A stretch of DNA of 64,000 nt. It comes from Pseudomonas graminis (lineage in GTDB: Bacteria; Pseudomonadota; Gammaproteobacteria; Pseudomonadales; Pseudomonadaceae). Position 1 is the stretch's first letter; each line of letters starts with the position of its first letter. Below are positions 16,961 through 25,968 of this stretch, piece by piece. The notes beneath the pieces were generated by a model. The model did not search any database. It saw only the letters and a list, made by a program, of their open reading frames with translations, and was not told the origin of the DNA. Made by a program: the position numbers and the translations under genes. Where the stretch lies: contig NZ_MDEN01000053.1 of the NCBI RefSeq assembly GCF_001705435.1, positions 92,707 through 156,706 of the forward strand, given 5' to 3'.

Positions 16961-18163
16961 ATGACTGATCATTCGCGCCCGTCACTGCTGGTGCTGAACG
17001 TAGGTTCTTCCAGCGTCAAGTTTTCCCTTTACGACGCCACCGATGCCCCTGCGCAAGACCCCTGCCTGGGTCACGGCAGTTTCGAGGTACACCGGGACAC
17101 CGAGCGCCTGATCTTCCGCCACGCCGACGGAACCCGGCAAAACGCGCAATGGCCACGCACCGACGGCCCGGCGGATAGCGGCACGTTGCGGAACATGATG
17201 GGCTGGATAGAGCAACACACCGAAGGGCACCTCTGTGCGGCGGCCCATCGGGTGGTTCACGGCGGCGATCGCATGGTCACGGGCGCCCGAGTGGATCCGG
17301 CCCTCATGGGCGAGCTGCAGGCGCTCATTCCCATGGCACCCCTGCATCAGCCGCGGTGCCTGGCGCCGATTCACTATTTGGCGCGCGAGCACGGCGGCCT
17401 GGCGCAATATGCCTGCTTCGACACGGCCTTCCACCACACCCTCGATCCGCTGGAGACCTCATTCGGGCTGCCCCGCGCCATGACCGAACAGGGCCTGCGT
17501 CGCTACGGTTTTCACGGGCTGTCCTACGAATACATTGCCGGTGTCCTTCCCGAATACGATGAGCGCGCAGCGAAGGGCCGCACGATTGTGGCGCACCTGG
17601 GCAACGGGGCCAGCCTGTGCGCCCTGCATAACCGGGTCAGTCGGGCCACGACGATGGGCTTCAGCACGCTGGACGGTTTGTTGATGGGCACGCGTCCCGG
17701 TCGGCTCGACCCCGGCGTGTTGCTGTACCTGATGCGCGAGCGCGGCATGGACGCCGAAGCCCTCGAAGACCTGCTCTATCACCAGTGCGGTTTATTGGGC
17801 GTTTCCGGTGGTATCGCCAGTGACATGCGCGAACTGGCTGACAGCACCGCACCAGCGGCAGCACAAGCAATCGCGTTATTCGTGCGCAGCGTCGTGCGAG
17901 ATATCGGCGCCATGACGGCGGTCCTTGGCGGCCTCGATGCGCTGATCCTGACCGGCGGCATCGGCGAAAACTCGGCGCCGGTTCGCAACGCGATTCTTGA
18001 CGGCTGCGCATGGCTTGGCCTGCAGCACCCGTCCTCACCCAACACGCCACAAGGCGCCTGCCTGTCGCTGCCCGACAGCAAGGTTTGCGCCTGGACCCTC
18101 CCGACCGACGAAAACGCTGTTATCGCCCGCCACGCCCTCAAGCTGTTGCACAGCGGCGCCTGA
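16961..18163 (+). CDS. ackA: Acetate kinase
   Basis: A 400-residue ASKHA-fold kinase: acetyl-phosphate + ADP gives acetate + ATP. Family motifs are LVLNVGSSSVKFSLYDA (N-terminal phosphate-binding loop), AAHRVVHGGDRM, RRYGFHGLSYEYIA, IVAHLGNGASLCAL and LILTGGIGENSAPVR. The start is ATG 16961 with GAGG upstream; an earlier ATG at 16947 is out of frame. First gene after the Anr box. No phosphotransacetylase gene adjoins; the following phosphoketolase supplies acetyl-phosphate directly. Confidence 0.95.
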   Translation: MTDHSRPSLLVLNVGSSSVKFSLYDATDAPAQDPCLGHGSFEVHRDTERLIFRHADGTRQNAQWPRTDGPADSGTLRNMMGWIEQHTEGHLCAAAHRVVHGGDRMVTGARVDPALMGELQALIPMAPLHQPRCLAPIHYLAREHGGLAQYACFDTAFHHTLDPLETSFGLPRAMTEQGLRRYGFHGLSYEYIAGVLPEYDERAAKGRTIVAHLGNGASLCALHNRVSRATTMGFSTLDGLLMGTRPGRLDPGVLLYLMRERGMDAEALEDLLYHQCGLLGVSGGIASDMRELADSTAPAAAQAIALFVRSVVRDIGAMTAVLGGLDALILTGGIGENSAPVRNAILDGCAWLGLQHPSSPNTPQGACLSLPDSKVCAWTLPTDENAVIARHALKLLHSGA

Positions 18164-18222
18164 ATCGACCAGTGCGCATTTGCGCGCCACACCTTTTGCG
18201 TATCGCACCCAGTGGAGTCGCC

Positions 18223-20724
18223 ATGTACAGCTTCAACCCGTCACTCTCCAGCGTCGATGAAACCCACGTCAGCCGCGGGTCCTGGATGGAGCCCGACACC
18301 TCGTCAGGCCCCCTGGCCCCCGAGTTGCTCACGCGCCTGCACCACTACTGGAACGCCGCGAATTACCTGTGCGTCGGCCAGATCTATCTCAAGGCCAACC
18401 CACTGCTGCGTGAACCGCTGCTGGCCGAGCACATCAAGCCCAGGCTGCTGGGGCACTGGGGGACCTCGGTCGGGCAAAACTTTATCTACGTGCACCTGAA
18501 CCGGCTGATCAGCGAGCGACGCACTGAAACCCTCTTTATTTCCGGGCCCGGCCATGGCGGTCCGACCATGAACGCCTGCGCCTGGCTCGAAGGCACCTAC
18601 AGCGAAGTGCACCCCGACATCACCGCAGATGAAGCCGGCATGTTGCGTTTCTTTCGCAGTTTCTCCACTCCCGGCGGCATTCCCAGCCACTGCGGCCCGC
18701 ATACGCCTAACTCCCTCCACGAGGGTGGCGAGCTGGGCTATTCGCTGATGCATGCCTTTGGCGCGGTGTTCGACAACCCTTCATTGCTGGTGGCCTGTGT
18801 GATTGGCGACGGTGAGGCTGAAACCTGTCCGCTGGAAGGCAGCTGGAAAAGCGTGCACTTCCTCGACCCCCGCCGTGACGGCGCAGTGCTGCCGATTCTG
18901 CATCTCAACGGCTACAAGATTTCCGGGCCGACGGTCGAGGCACGGCTTGCCGACGACGATCTGCTCGAGCTTTACCGAGGCCGGGGTTATCAGCCGATTA
19001 TCGTCGCGGGCGATGACCTGCCGGGCATGCACCAGCGCTTCGCCGCCGCGCTCAATCGCTGTGACGACATCATCTGTGAGATCCAGGCCGCTGCCAGAGA
19101 GGGCGGCGGAGCCGTACGCGCGCGATGGCCCATGATTATTCTGCGCAGCCCCAAAGGCTGGACCGGCCCCAAGGTCGTCGACGGGCTGCCGGTCGAGGGC
19201 ACGTTCCGCGCCCATCAGGTTCCACTCGCCAACGTCATCGGCAACCCCGAGCACCTCCAGCAACTGGAAGACTGGATGCGCAGCTACGAACCCCAGACGC
19301 TGTTCGATGAACAGGGGCGCCTGGCGCCAGGACTTCAAGCCCTGACACCGCCACCGGCGCTGCGCATGGGTGCGATCCCTTACGTGAACGGTGGCCGCAT
19401 GCTGGTGGCGCTGGACCTGCCGAACTTTGCCGAATACGGGCTTGAGGTGCCTGGCCCGGGGCAGGTGATTGCAGAAGCGCCGCGCAAGCTGGGTGAGTAC
19501 CTGCGCGACGTGATGCGCAACAACCCGCGCAACTTCCGCGTATTCGGGCCGGACGAGACCAACTCCAACCGGCTCAATGCGGTGTTCGAAGCGAGCAACC
19601 GGACGGCCGCCGGGCCGTGTCTGGACATTGACGACCATCTGGCCTCCGACGGGCGTGTGATGGAAGTGCTAAGCGAGCACCTGTGCGAGGGCTGGCTCGA
19701 AGGGTACCTGCTCACCGGGCGCCACGGCATGTGGTCAACCTACGAAGCGTTCGCCCAAGTGGTCGATTCCATGGTCACGCAACACGCCAAGTGGTTGCAG
19801 CAAAGCCGTGAGTTTGCCTGGCGCCGGCCGCTGGCTTCGCTCAACATCCTGATCAGCAGTCACGCCTGGCGCAACGACCACAATGGCTTCAGTCATCAGT
19901 CCACGGGGTTCGTCGACAACGTGCTGCAGCGTCGTTCGGATGTGGTTCGCGTGTACTACCCGCCGGACTCCAACTGCCTGGTCAATGTCTTCGACCACTG
20001 CCTGCGCAGTCGCAACTACGTGAACGTCGTGACCTGTGGCAAGCAGCCGGATTTCCAGTGGCTGGACTTCGATGCGGCGCTCAGGCACTGCTCCCAAGGC
20101 GCGTCGATCTGGTCCTTTGCCAGCAGCGATGACGGGGCGCCGGACGTGGTGCTCGGTTGTGCGGGGGATGTGCCTACCACCGAGGCAGTGGCGGCCGCCT
20201 GGTTGCTGCAAAAGCATGTGCCCGGCATCCGCGTGAGGCTGGTGAACGTGGTCGACCTCGGGATTTTGAGCGCCCCCGAGGATCGGCCCCATGGCATGGA
20301 TCACGCCTCGTTCGAAGCGCTGTTCACCCGGGACGCACCGGTGATGTTCGCCTTTCATGGCTCGACCTGGGTCATTCACTCGATGGTCCACGGCCGCGCC
20401 AACGAAGCCCGTTTTCATGTGCGCGGCTTCAGCGACCGAGGCACCACCACCACGCCTTTTGACATGGTGGTGCTCAACCGCATGAGCCGTTATCACCTGG
20501 CGATCGACGCCTTGAGCCACGTCCCGCATCTGCGCGCCCACAGCCTTGACGCCGTGCACTTCTTCGAGAGCCAGTTGCGCAAACACGATGCCTGGATTCG
20601 GGAGCACTTCGAGGACATGCCGGAGATCAGGAACTGGCGCTGGACGGATGATTTCAGTGACTCCGATGCACCGCCGCCACTGGCCAAGGGGCATGTCCGC
20701 GGGCAGACCTTCACGGACGCGTGA
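18223..20724 (+). CDS. xfp: Xylulose-5-phosphate/fructose-6-phosphate phosphoketolase
   Basis: An 833-residue TPP enzyme that splits xylulose-5-P (and often fructose-6-P) to acetyl-phosphate plus glyceraldehyde-3-P or erythrose-4-P. Signatures: GPGHGGPTMNACAWLEGTYS, the TPP motif IGDGEAETCPLEGSW with downstream LNGYKISGPT, FGPDETNSNRLNAVF, and LTGRHGMWSTYEAFAQV. The start is ATG 18223 with GGAG 5 nt upstream; the open frame reaches back into ackA, but that part is out of register with any homologue. It lies 59 bases after ackA. Together they yield one extra ATP per cleaved sugar phosphate without oxygen. Confidence 0.95.
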   Translation: MYSFNPSLSSVDETHVSRGSWMEPDTSSGPLAPELLTRLHHYWNAANYLCVGQIYLKANPLLREPLLAEHIKPRLLGHWGTSVGQNFIYVHLNRLISERRTETLFISGPGHGGPTMNACAWLEGTYSEVHPDITADEAGMLRFFRSFSTPGGIPSHCGPHTPNSLHEGGELGYSLMHAFGAVFDNPSLLVACVIGDGEAETCPLEGSWKSVHFLDPRRDGAVLPILHLNGYKISGPTVEARLADDDLLELYRGRGYQPIIVAGDDLPGMHQRFAAALNRCDDIICEIQAAAREGGGAVRARWPMIILRSPKGWTGPKVVDGLPVEGTFRAHQVPLANVIGNPEHLQQLEDWMRSYEPQTLFDEQGRLAPGLQALTPPPALRMGAIPYVNGGRMLVALDLPNFAEYGLEVPGPGQVIAEAPRKLGEYLRDVMRNNPRNFRVFGPDETNSNRLNAVFEASNRTAAGPCLDIDDHLASDGRVMEVLSEHLCEGWLEGYLLTGRHGMWSTYEAFAQVVDSMVTQHAKWLQQSREFAWRRPLASLNILISSHAWRNDHNGFSHQSTGFVDNVLQRRSDVVRVYYPPDSNCLVNVFDHCLRSRNYVNVVTCGKQPDFQWLDFDAALRHCSQGASIWSFASSDDGAPDVVLGCAGDVPTTEAVAAAWLLQKHVPGIRVRLVNVVDLGILSAPEDRPHGMDHASFEALFTRDAPVMFAFHGSTWVIHSMVHGRANEARFHVRGFSDRGTTTTPFDMVVLNRMSRYHLAIDALSHVPHLRAHSLDAVHFFESQLRKHDAWIREHFEDMPEIRNWRWTDDFSDSDAPPPLAKGHVRGQTFTDA

Positions 20725-20761
20725 TCCATCAACCTTTTAACTGCAACGGAAGGCCGAGCAC

Positions 20762-22945
20762 ATGAACAGACTCAAAATCGTCGCCAGCCCCGAGGCACGC
20801 CGTTGCTTCAACACCTCCCGCGAGGTGGTGGAGTTTGGCGCGACCGACCTGACCGATGTCGCGGCGGTCGTTCTCACCGCCCTGGACTGGCGCGAGGGTC
20901 GGGTCGACGATGTCTGCCGGTCCGGGTTCGACATACCGGTGTTTTTTGCCGTGGCCAAAGACGACGAGCTGACCCGGGAAGCCATTCTCGACGTAGAAAA
21001 GGTGCTGCTGCAAATCAGCGGCGTGTTCGACCTCGGCGTCGACAACGCCGAGTTCTACGGCCACAAGCTCGAGCGGGCGGCCACGCAGTACGAGGAGGCA
21101 TTGCTGCCGCCGTTTTTCGGCGCGCTCAAACACTATGTCGAGCGGGGCAACACCACCTTCGCCTGTCCGGGTCATCAGGGCGGGCAGTTCTTTCGCAAAC
21201 ATCCGTCGGGCCGGCAGTTCTTCGATTTCTTCGGGGAGACGTTGTTTCGCGCGGATCGCTGCAACGCCGACATCGAAATGGGCGACCTGCTGATTCACGA
21301 GGGCGCGCCCCTTGAAGCGCAGAAACGCGCGGCGAAGGTCTACAACGCCGACAAAACCTACTTCGTTCTCAATGGCACCTCGACGTCCAACAAGGTGGTG
21401 ACCCAGGCGTTGCTGACCCCTGGCGATGTGGTGCTGTTCGACAGAAACAACCACAAATCCATTCATCAGGGCGCGCTGTTTCAGGCCGGTGCGACGCCGC
21501 TGTACCTTGAAACGGCACGCAACCCCTATGGCTTGATCGGCGGCATTGATTCGCACTGTTTTGAAGAAGGCTATCTGCGTGAGCAACTGAGCCTCGTCGC
21601 ACCTGCCAAGGCCGATGAGGCGAGGCCGTTCCGCCTCGCAATCATTCAGCTGGGCACCTACGACGGCACGGTGTGCAATGCGCGGCAGATCGTCGATCGC
21701 ATCGGCCACTTGTGCGATTACATCCTGTTCGATTCGGCGTGGCTGGGGTACGAGCAATTCATCCCGATGATGAAGGACTGCTCGCCCTTGTTGCTGGAGC
21801 TGGGCCCTGACGATCCGGGGATCTTCGTCACGCAGTCCATCCACAAGCAGCAGGCCGGGTTTTCCCAGGCCTCGCAGATCCACAAGAAGGACCGTCACAT
21901 CAAAGGGCAGGCGCGCTACTGCAATCACCTGCGCCTGAACAATTCGTTTATGGCCCAGGCCTCGACCAGCCCTTTCTACCCGCTGTTTGCCTGTCTGGAT
22001 GTCAACGCGCGCATGCACAGCGGACGCAGCGGCCATCGGTTGTGGGACGAGTGCGTGCGGGCCGGCATCGAGGCGCGCAAGCTGATGATGGACAATTGCA
22101 CGCTGATCAAACCCTTTGTGCCGCCGACCATCGACGGTCGCTATTGGCAGGACTATCCGACGGACGAAATTGCCCGTGACCTGCGGTTTTTCCGTTTTCA
22201 CCCGGACGAACGCTGGCACGCGTTCGAGGGGTATACGGAAAACCAGTACTTCATCGACCCGTGCAAACTGTTGTTCACCACCCCCGGGATTGATGCCGTG
22301 AGCGGGCAATACACTGACTTCGGCATCCATGCCGGCGTGCTGGCGACGTTCCTGCGCCAGTTCGAGATCGTCCCTGAAAAGAACGACCTCAACACCATCC
22401 TGTTCCTGCTGACCCCGGCCGAAGGCAAGGCAAAGATGGAGCATCTGGTGGCGCAAATCGGCCGCTTCGAGCGGTTCATCAAAGACGACGCACCCCTGGC
22501 CGACGTGCTGCCGGCGCTCTACAACGCCCATCAGGTCCGCTACCGCGACTACAGCATCCGCCAGCTGTGTCAGGAAATGCATTCCCTCTACGCCCGGCAC
22601 GACGTGAAGCAGCTGCAGAAGGCAATGTTCCGCAAAGCGAGCATGCCCGTGGTGGCGATGGATCCCCGTGAAGCCAATCTGGAATTTGTGCGCGGCAAGG
22701 TCGAGCTGATTGCGCTGGAGGATGCCCGCGGCCGGGTGGCAGCGGAAGGCGCATTGCCGTATCCACCGGGGGTCTTGTGCGTGGTGCCCGGCGAGGTCTG
22801 GGACGGCGCGGTGCTGGCATATTTTCTCGCCCTGCAAGACGCGATCAACCAGTTCCCGGGCTTCAATCCAGAGCTTCAGGGTGTGTACCTGCGCACCGAA
22901 GACGACGGCCGCATCCGTGCCTACGGGCATGTGCTCCAGCAGTGA
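20762..22945 (+). CDS. speF: PLP-dependent ornithine decarboxylase, SpeF type
   Basis: A 727-residue fold-type I Orn/Lys/Arg decarboxylase. The wing domain is N-terminal, and the PLP lysine lies in VTQSIHKQQAGFSQASQIHK. That block with the following KKDRHIKGQ closely resembles inducible SpeF rather than LdcC or AdiA. TFACPGHQGGQFF and FVLNGTSTSNKVV are further family motifs. The reaction gives putrescine + CO2 and consumes a cytosolic proton, aiding pH control during acid production. No antiporter such as PotE adjoins. The gene follows xfp by 37 bases; the start ATG 20762 has GGAA/GAGC upstream. Lysine or arginine use cannot be excluded. Confidence 0.9.
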   Translation: MNRLKIVASPEARRCFNTSREVVEFGATDLTDVAAVVLTALDWREGRVDDVCRSGFDIPVFFAVAKDDELTREAILDVEKVLLQISGVFDLGVDNAEFYGHKLERAATQYEEALLPPFFGALKHYVERGNTTFACPGHQGGQFFRKHPSGRQFFDFFGETLFRADRCNADIEMGDLLIHEGAPLEAQKRAAKVYNADKTYFVLNGTSTSNKVVTQALLTPGDVVLFDRNNHKSIHQGALFQAGATPLYLETARNPYGLIGGIDSHCFEEGYLREQLSLVAPAKADEARPFRLAIIQLGTYDGTVCNARQIVDRIGHLCDYILFDSAWLGYEQFIPMMKDCSPLLLELGPDDPGIFVTQSIHKQQAGFSQASQIHKKDRHIKGQARYCNHLRLNNSFMAQASTSPFYPLFACLDVNARMHSGRSGHRLWDECVRAGIEARKLMMDNCTLIKPFVPPTIDGRYWQDYPTDEIARDLRFFRFHPDERWHAFEGYTENQYFIDPCKLLFTTPGIDAVSGQYTDFGIHAGVLATFLRQFEIVPEKNDLNTILFLLTPAEGKAKMEHLVAQIGRFERFIKDDAPLADVLPALYNAHQVRYRDYSIRQLCQEMHSLYARHDVKQLQKAMFRKASMPVVAMDPREANLEFVRGKVELIALEDARGRVAAEGALPYPPGVLCVVPGEVWDGAVLAYFLALQDAINQFPGFNPELQGVYLRTEDDGRIRAYGHVLQQ

Positions 22946-22999
22946 GCGCCGCGATTCCCATCCCCCGAACTTAACCGGTCCCAACCAGAGGAAGACGCC

Positions 23000-24031
23000 A
23001 TGAAAGGCAAAATGAAAGCGGCAGTAATCGAAGCATTCGGCAGCCCGCTGGTACTCCGCGAGTGGGACATCCCCACGCCAGGCCCCGGGCAGATTCTGAT
23101 CAAGACCGAAGCGTGCGGGGTTTGTCACACCGACTTGCACGCGGCAAGGGGCGACTGGCCGGTCAAGCCGTCGTTGCCATTCATTCTCGGCCATGAAGGC
23201 ATCGGCATCGTCGTCGCCTTGGGCGCGGGCGTGACCCGCGTGGGCGAGGGGGATCGCGTGGGTGTGCCGTGGCTGTATTCAGCCTGCGGCCACTGCGAGT
23301 ATTGCCTGAGCGCATGGGAAACCGTGTGCGCCAGCGCCGAGTTCGGTGGTTACACCCGCAATGGCGGGTTCGCCGAATACATCCTCGCTGACCCTGAATA
23401 CGTCGCACGCATTCCCGCCGGGCTCGCGCCCCACGAAGCCGCGCCGATCATCTGCGCCGGGGTGACGACTTACAAGGGCATCAAAGAGGCCGATGTGAGG
23501 CCGGGTCAGTGGATCGTGATTTCAGGGATTGGCGGTCTAGGGCACTTGGCCGTGCAGTACGCCAAAGCCATGGGCCTGCGCGTGTGTGCGGTGGACGTCG
23601 ACGACGGCAAACTGGCCCATGCCACTCAGTTGGGCGCGGACGCGGCGGTGAATGTCCGCCACGGCGATCCGGTGCAAGCCGTCAGGGACGTCACCGATGG
23701 CGGGGCCCATGGCGTGCTGATCACCGCGCCTTCGCTGGCGGCCTTCAAGCAAGGGGTAGGCATGACGCGCAAATGTGGCACGTGTGTGCTGGTAGGACTG
23801 CCACCGGGCGAGTTTCCACTGTCGCTGTTTGAGGTGGTCGCCAACTGCATCACCGTGCGCGGCTCGTTCGTCGGCACTCGGCAGGACATGGCTGAAGCAC
23901 TGGCGTTCGCCGCCGAAGGCAAGGTCAAGGCCGACATCGACCTGCGGCCGTTGGCCGAGATCAATCAGGTGTTCAGGGAGCTTGAAGATGGCGAAGTGAA
24001 ATCCAGGATCGTGATCGACTTTCGCGGGTGA
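23000..24031 (+). CDS. Zinc-dependent alcohol dehydrogenase (AdhP/AdhA-like)
   Basis: A 343-residue medium-chain dehydrogenase. Catalytic zinc ligands are in EACGVCHTDLHAARGDW and ILGHEGIGIVV; structural zinc cysteines are in YSACGHCEYCLSAWETVC; the NAD loop is ISGIGGLGHLAVQYAKAMG. This pattern is that of bacterial ethanol/propanol-preferring Adh. The start ATG 23000 has AGAGGA upstream. Last gene of the Anr-box operon, 54 bases after speF. It could reoxidise NADH by reducing aldehydes, but no acetaldehyde-forming enzyme is in the operon. Confidence 0.92.
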   Translation: MKGKMKAAVIEAFGSPLVLREWDIPTPGPGQILIKTEACGVCHTDLHAARGDWPVKPSLPFILGHEGIGIVVALGAGVTRVGEGDRVGVPWLYSACGHCEYCLSAWETVCASAEFGGYTRNGGFAEYILADPEYVARIPAGLAPHEAAPIICAGVTTYKGIKEADVRPGQWIVISGIGGLGHLAVQYAKAMGLRVCAVDVDDGKLAHATQLGADAAVNVRHGDPVQAVRDVTDGGAHGVLITAPSLAAFKQGVGMTRKCGTCVLVGLPPGEFPLSLFEVVANCITVRGSFVGTRQDMAEALAFAAEGKVKADIDLRPLAEINQVFRELEDGEVKSRIVIDFRG

Positions 24032-24039
24032 TTGACCCG

Positions 24040-24350
24040 GCCTCTTCCCGGCTGAAGCCTGCCCTACGGTGCATCGCATGCAGTCAGTGGGATTGGCGTT
24101 GACGCTGACTCGTAGGACCGCCTTTAGCCGGGAAGGCGTCAGTTGTCACGCCGCAGAATTCAGGCTGCTTGCACTGGCCTCTTCCCGGCTGAAGCCGGTC
24201 CTACTGTGCATCGCATGCAGTCAGCGGGATTGGCGTTGACGCTGACTCGTAGGACCGGCTTTAGCCGGGAAGGCGTCGGTGGGCACGCCGCAAAATTCAG
24301 GTTGCTTACACTGGCCTCTTCCCGGCTGAAGCCGGTCCCACTCTTGCACC
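24040..24350. repeat. REP-like palindrome cluster
   Basis: At least five units of the CCGGCTTTAGCCGG / CCCGGCTGAAGCC family at about 24044-24065, 24110-24130, 24180-24204, 24248-24272 and 24316-24340. A ~140-bp block containing GCATGCAGTCAG and GCGTTGACGCTGACTCGTAGG is duplicated. It lies after the adh operon; the 24032-24393 gap holds nothing else. Confidence 0.85.
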
Positions 24351-24393
24351 GTATGCATCCAGCAAGAACCCGCAAGCATCACCCGCAGTTGGA

Positions 24394-24699
24394 TCAATTA
24401 CCCGAGTGAAAGGGAATCGGCTGGCGTGGCGCTTCGGGTGTGGTGTGGGGCTGGCCAACCATTTCGTCGTAGACCACCGGGTGGACGATAAACAGTTTCA
24501 CTTCCTGGGTGGACGACAGGCATTTGCGCGCTTCGTCGATCGACGCCACGTGCAGCACCTTGCCATCGGGGCTGGTGACCGCATTGGACTTGCCGTCCAT
24601 GAGCGCATGAATGACATAGGAGCCACCTTCGACCGAGACCAGATTGACCTCGGTGACTTCTCCGGCCTTGACGTGTTTGCTGAGCTTGTCCAGATCCAT
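24394..24699 (-). CDS. DUF6482-type small protein
   Basis: A 101-residue cytosolic protein. It opens MDLDKLSKHVKAGEVTEVNL and continues with SVEGGSYVIHAL and LHVASIDEARKCL, features I associate with the Pseudomonas DUF6482 family. No catalytic motif or signal peptide is visible, and the C-terminus is Pro-rich. The start ATG 24699 has AAGGTG 5 nt upstream. The function of the family is unknown. The 24700-24953 gap shows nothing notable. Confidence 0.7.
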   Translation of the reverse strand: MDLDKLSKHVKAGEVTEVNLVSVEGGSYVIHALMDGKSNAVTSPDGKVLHVASIDEARKCLSSTQEVKLFIVHPVVYDEMVGQPHTTPEAPRQPIPFHSGN

Positions 24700-24953
24700 T
24701 ACGGCACCTTAATGTCGCCCGCGGGCGTTGTCTGTTCCATGGATTGATGCGAAACCGTCGAAGCGGCCTGCCTGTATTGGAAGGGGATGGCGGTGCCAAG
24801 TTCAACGCAAAAACGGGGAGGGGGACGAGGAGGCGTTGCCGGGGATTTCCAGGAAGAGTGCCGGCACAGAAGAGAGGGCGCCGGCACCGGGAAACCTGCC
24901 GCCACCTGCCAACACCATCAGCAGGCAGCGGCCGGAATTCATGACATCAGCAA

Positions 24954-25283
24954 TCAGCAGAGCTTGTCGATGACGCGCAGGCCTGGCGCTTTCTGCACGG
25001 CGCCCCATTCACTGCTCAGGGTTTCCAGCACCTGGCCAAGGAACTGCTTGTCCGCGGCGGCCTTCTTGCCGACATAGCCGTGGCCTTTGCGGTACATCTT
25101 CAGCCGGGCACGCATATGCGGGTGCTGATTCTCGAATTGCTCTTCCTCGGTGCAGGCACCCAGGCCGTCCATGTGCACGTTGCCTTCCTCGCACACCCAG
25201 AGGATGTGGCTATCAAGGGAATCCTTGCGTGCGGCGAACAGTCGAGCCAATTGATCAATGGTAGGTTGGTTGTTCAGATTCAT
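24954..25283 (-). CDS. Conserved-looking hypothetical protein
   Basis: A 109-residue cytosolic protein without a domain I recognise. Notable segments are LFAARKDSLDSHILWVCEEG and GYVGKKAAADKQFLGQVLETL. Acidic/basic balance is normal and there are no membrane segments. The start ATG 25283 has AAGGGG upstream; the frame stays open to 25433, but that extension is Arg/Ser-rich and unlike a protein. It is transcribed away from the structured gap at 25.3-26.0 kb. Confidence 0.65.
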   Translation of the reverse strand: MNLNNQPTIDQLARLFAARKDSLDSHILWVCEEGNVHMDGLGACTEEEQFENQHPHMRARLKMYRKGHGYVGKKAAADKQFLGQVLETLSSEWGAVQKAPGLRVIDKLC

Positions 25284-25716
25284 GGTTGTTACCCCTTTTT
25301 GACCACTGGTTAATCTATCGAGTGAGTTCAAACGCAATGGCGAATCGTCCGTCGACTCGCGCTCCTTCCATATGCTGACAAGCAAGGTCCGTCGGTACAC
25401 AGAGCCGGTGCCGGGCCACACGTGTGTGGGCATTGATGAGAGCAGAGGAGGAAGGTCGGACCCGGGGGAGAAACGGCGGACGCCTTGGGGACACGGGCGA
25501 CTGAGTGGTCGACCACAAGTGTCATGAGGACGTGTCGCCGGCGCTCGGCCTGGTGGGTCGATCTTGCCGGTTCGGCTTCATCAATCTGCCTTGTGGGCAG
25601 CACACATCCAGAGGTTGTTCGACGGCTGTATCGAACGGGCCCGGAATACTTTTGCCAGCTCTCCCGATCGGGGAGACGCCTGCACTATGCAGTCGGCAAA
25701 AGGCCTCGTCAATGGT

Positions 25717-25788
25717 TTTGTAGTGATTATTTTGGAGCACTACAAGATTTGTAGTTTCAGAACACGAAGGTCGATTCGTGACTACAAA
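25717..25788. promoter_or_regulatory. Nested palindromes built from TTGTAGT / ACTACAA
   Basis: TTGTAGTG (25718-25725) pairs with CACTACAA (25738-25745). TTTGTAGT (25748-25755) pairs with ACTACAAA (25781-25788), enclosing a third pair, CACGAA-N6-TTCGTG. Four copies of one heptamer in two head-to-head pairs suit either a cooperative operator or a folded RNA. No known regulator consensus comes to mind. Confidence 0.45.
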
Positions 25789-25817
25789 GTCAATGAATCC
25801 GGGGGGCACAGCGCAGG

Positions 25818-25859
25818 GGCAAAACGCAGAAGGCAAAACGCAGAAGGCAAAACGCAAAA
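25818..25859. repeat. Three tandem 14-bp repeats (GGCAAAACGCAGAA)
   Basis: Units at 25818-25831, 25832-25845 and 25846-25859; the third differs by one base. They lie between the palindrome array and the glgX 3' end. Confidence 0.8.
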
Positions 25860-25968
25860 CTGGGTGCCTGAAACGACACTTGCCCGCGACCGGGTCAGGC
25901 AGCCGTTGTTTCCGGCTGGCCGACCCTGTCGCGGGCAAGCGTGTCGCTATGAATCCAGACGCGAGTAC

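Larger units (their letters stand above)
25284..25968. other. Long intergenic region with palindromes and short tandem repeats
   Basis: 685 bases between the hypothetical gene and the glgX stop. The section 25680-25800 is clearly AT-richer than its surroundings and carries nested TTGTAGT/ACTACAA palindromes, described separately, followed by three 14-bp tandem repeats. Short frames in the region have no convincing ribosome sites. A promoter for the 24954-25283 gene presumably lies near 25290-25450. Confidence 0.5.

Noticed and set aside
20729..23194. 821-codon open frame on the minus strand opposite speF
   Set aside because: It lies antisense to a clear decarboxylase with intact PLP motifs, has a His/Arg/Val-rich composition typical of high-GC mirror frames, and shows no domain.
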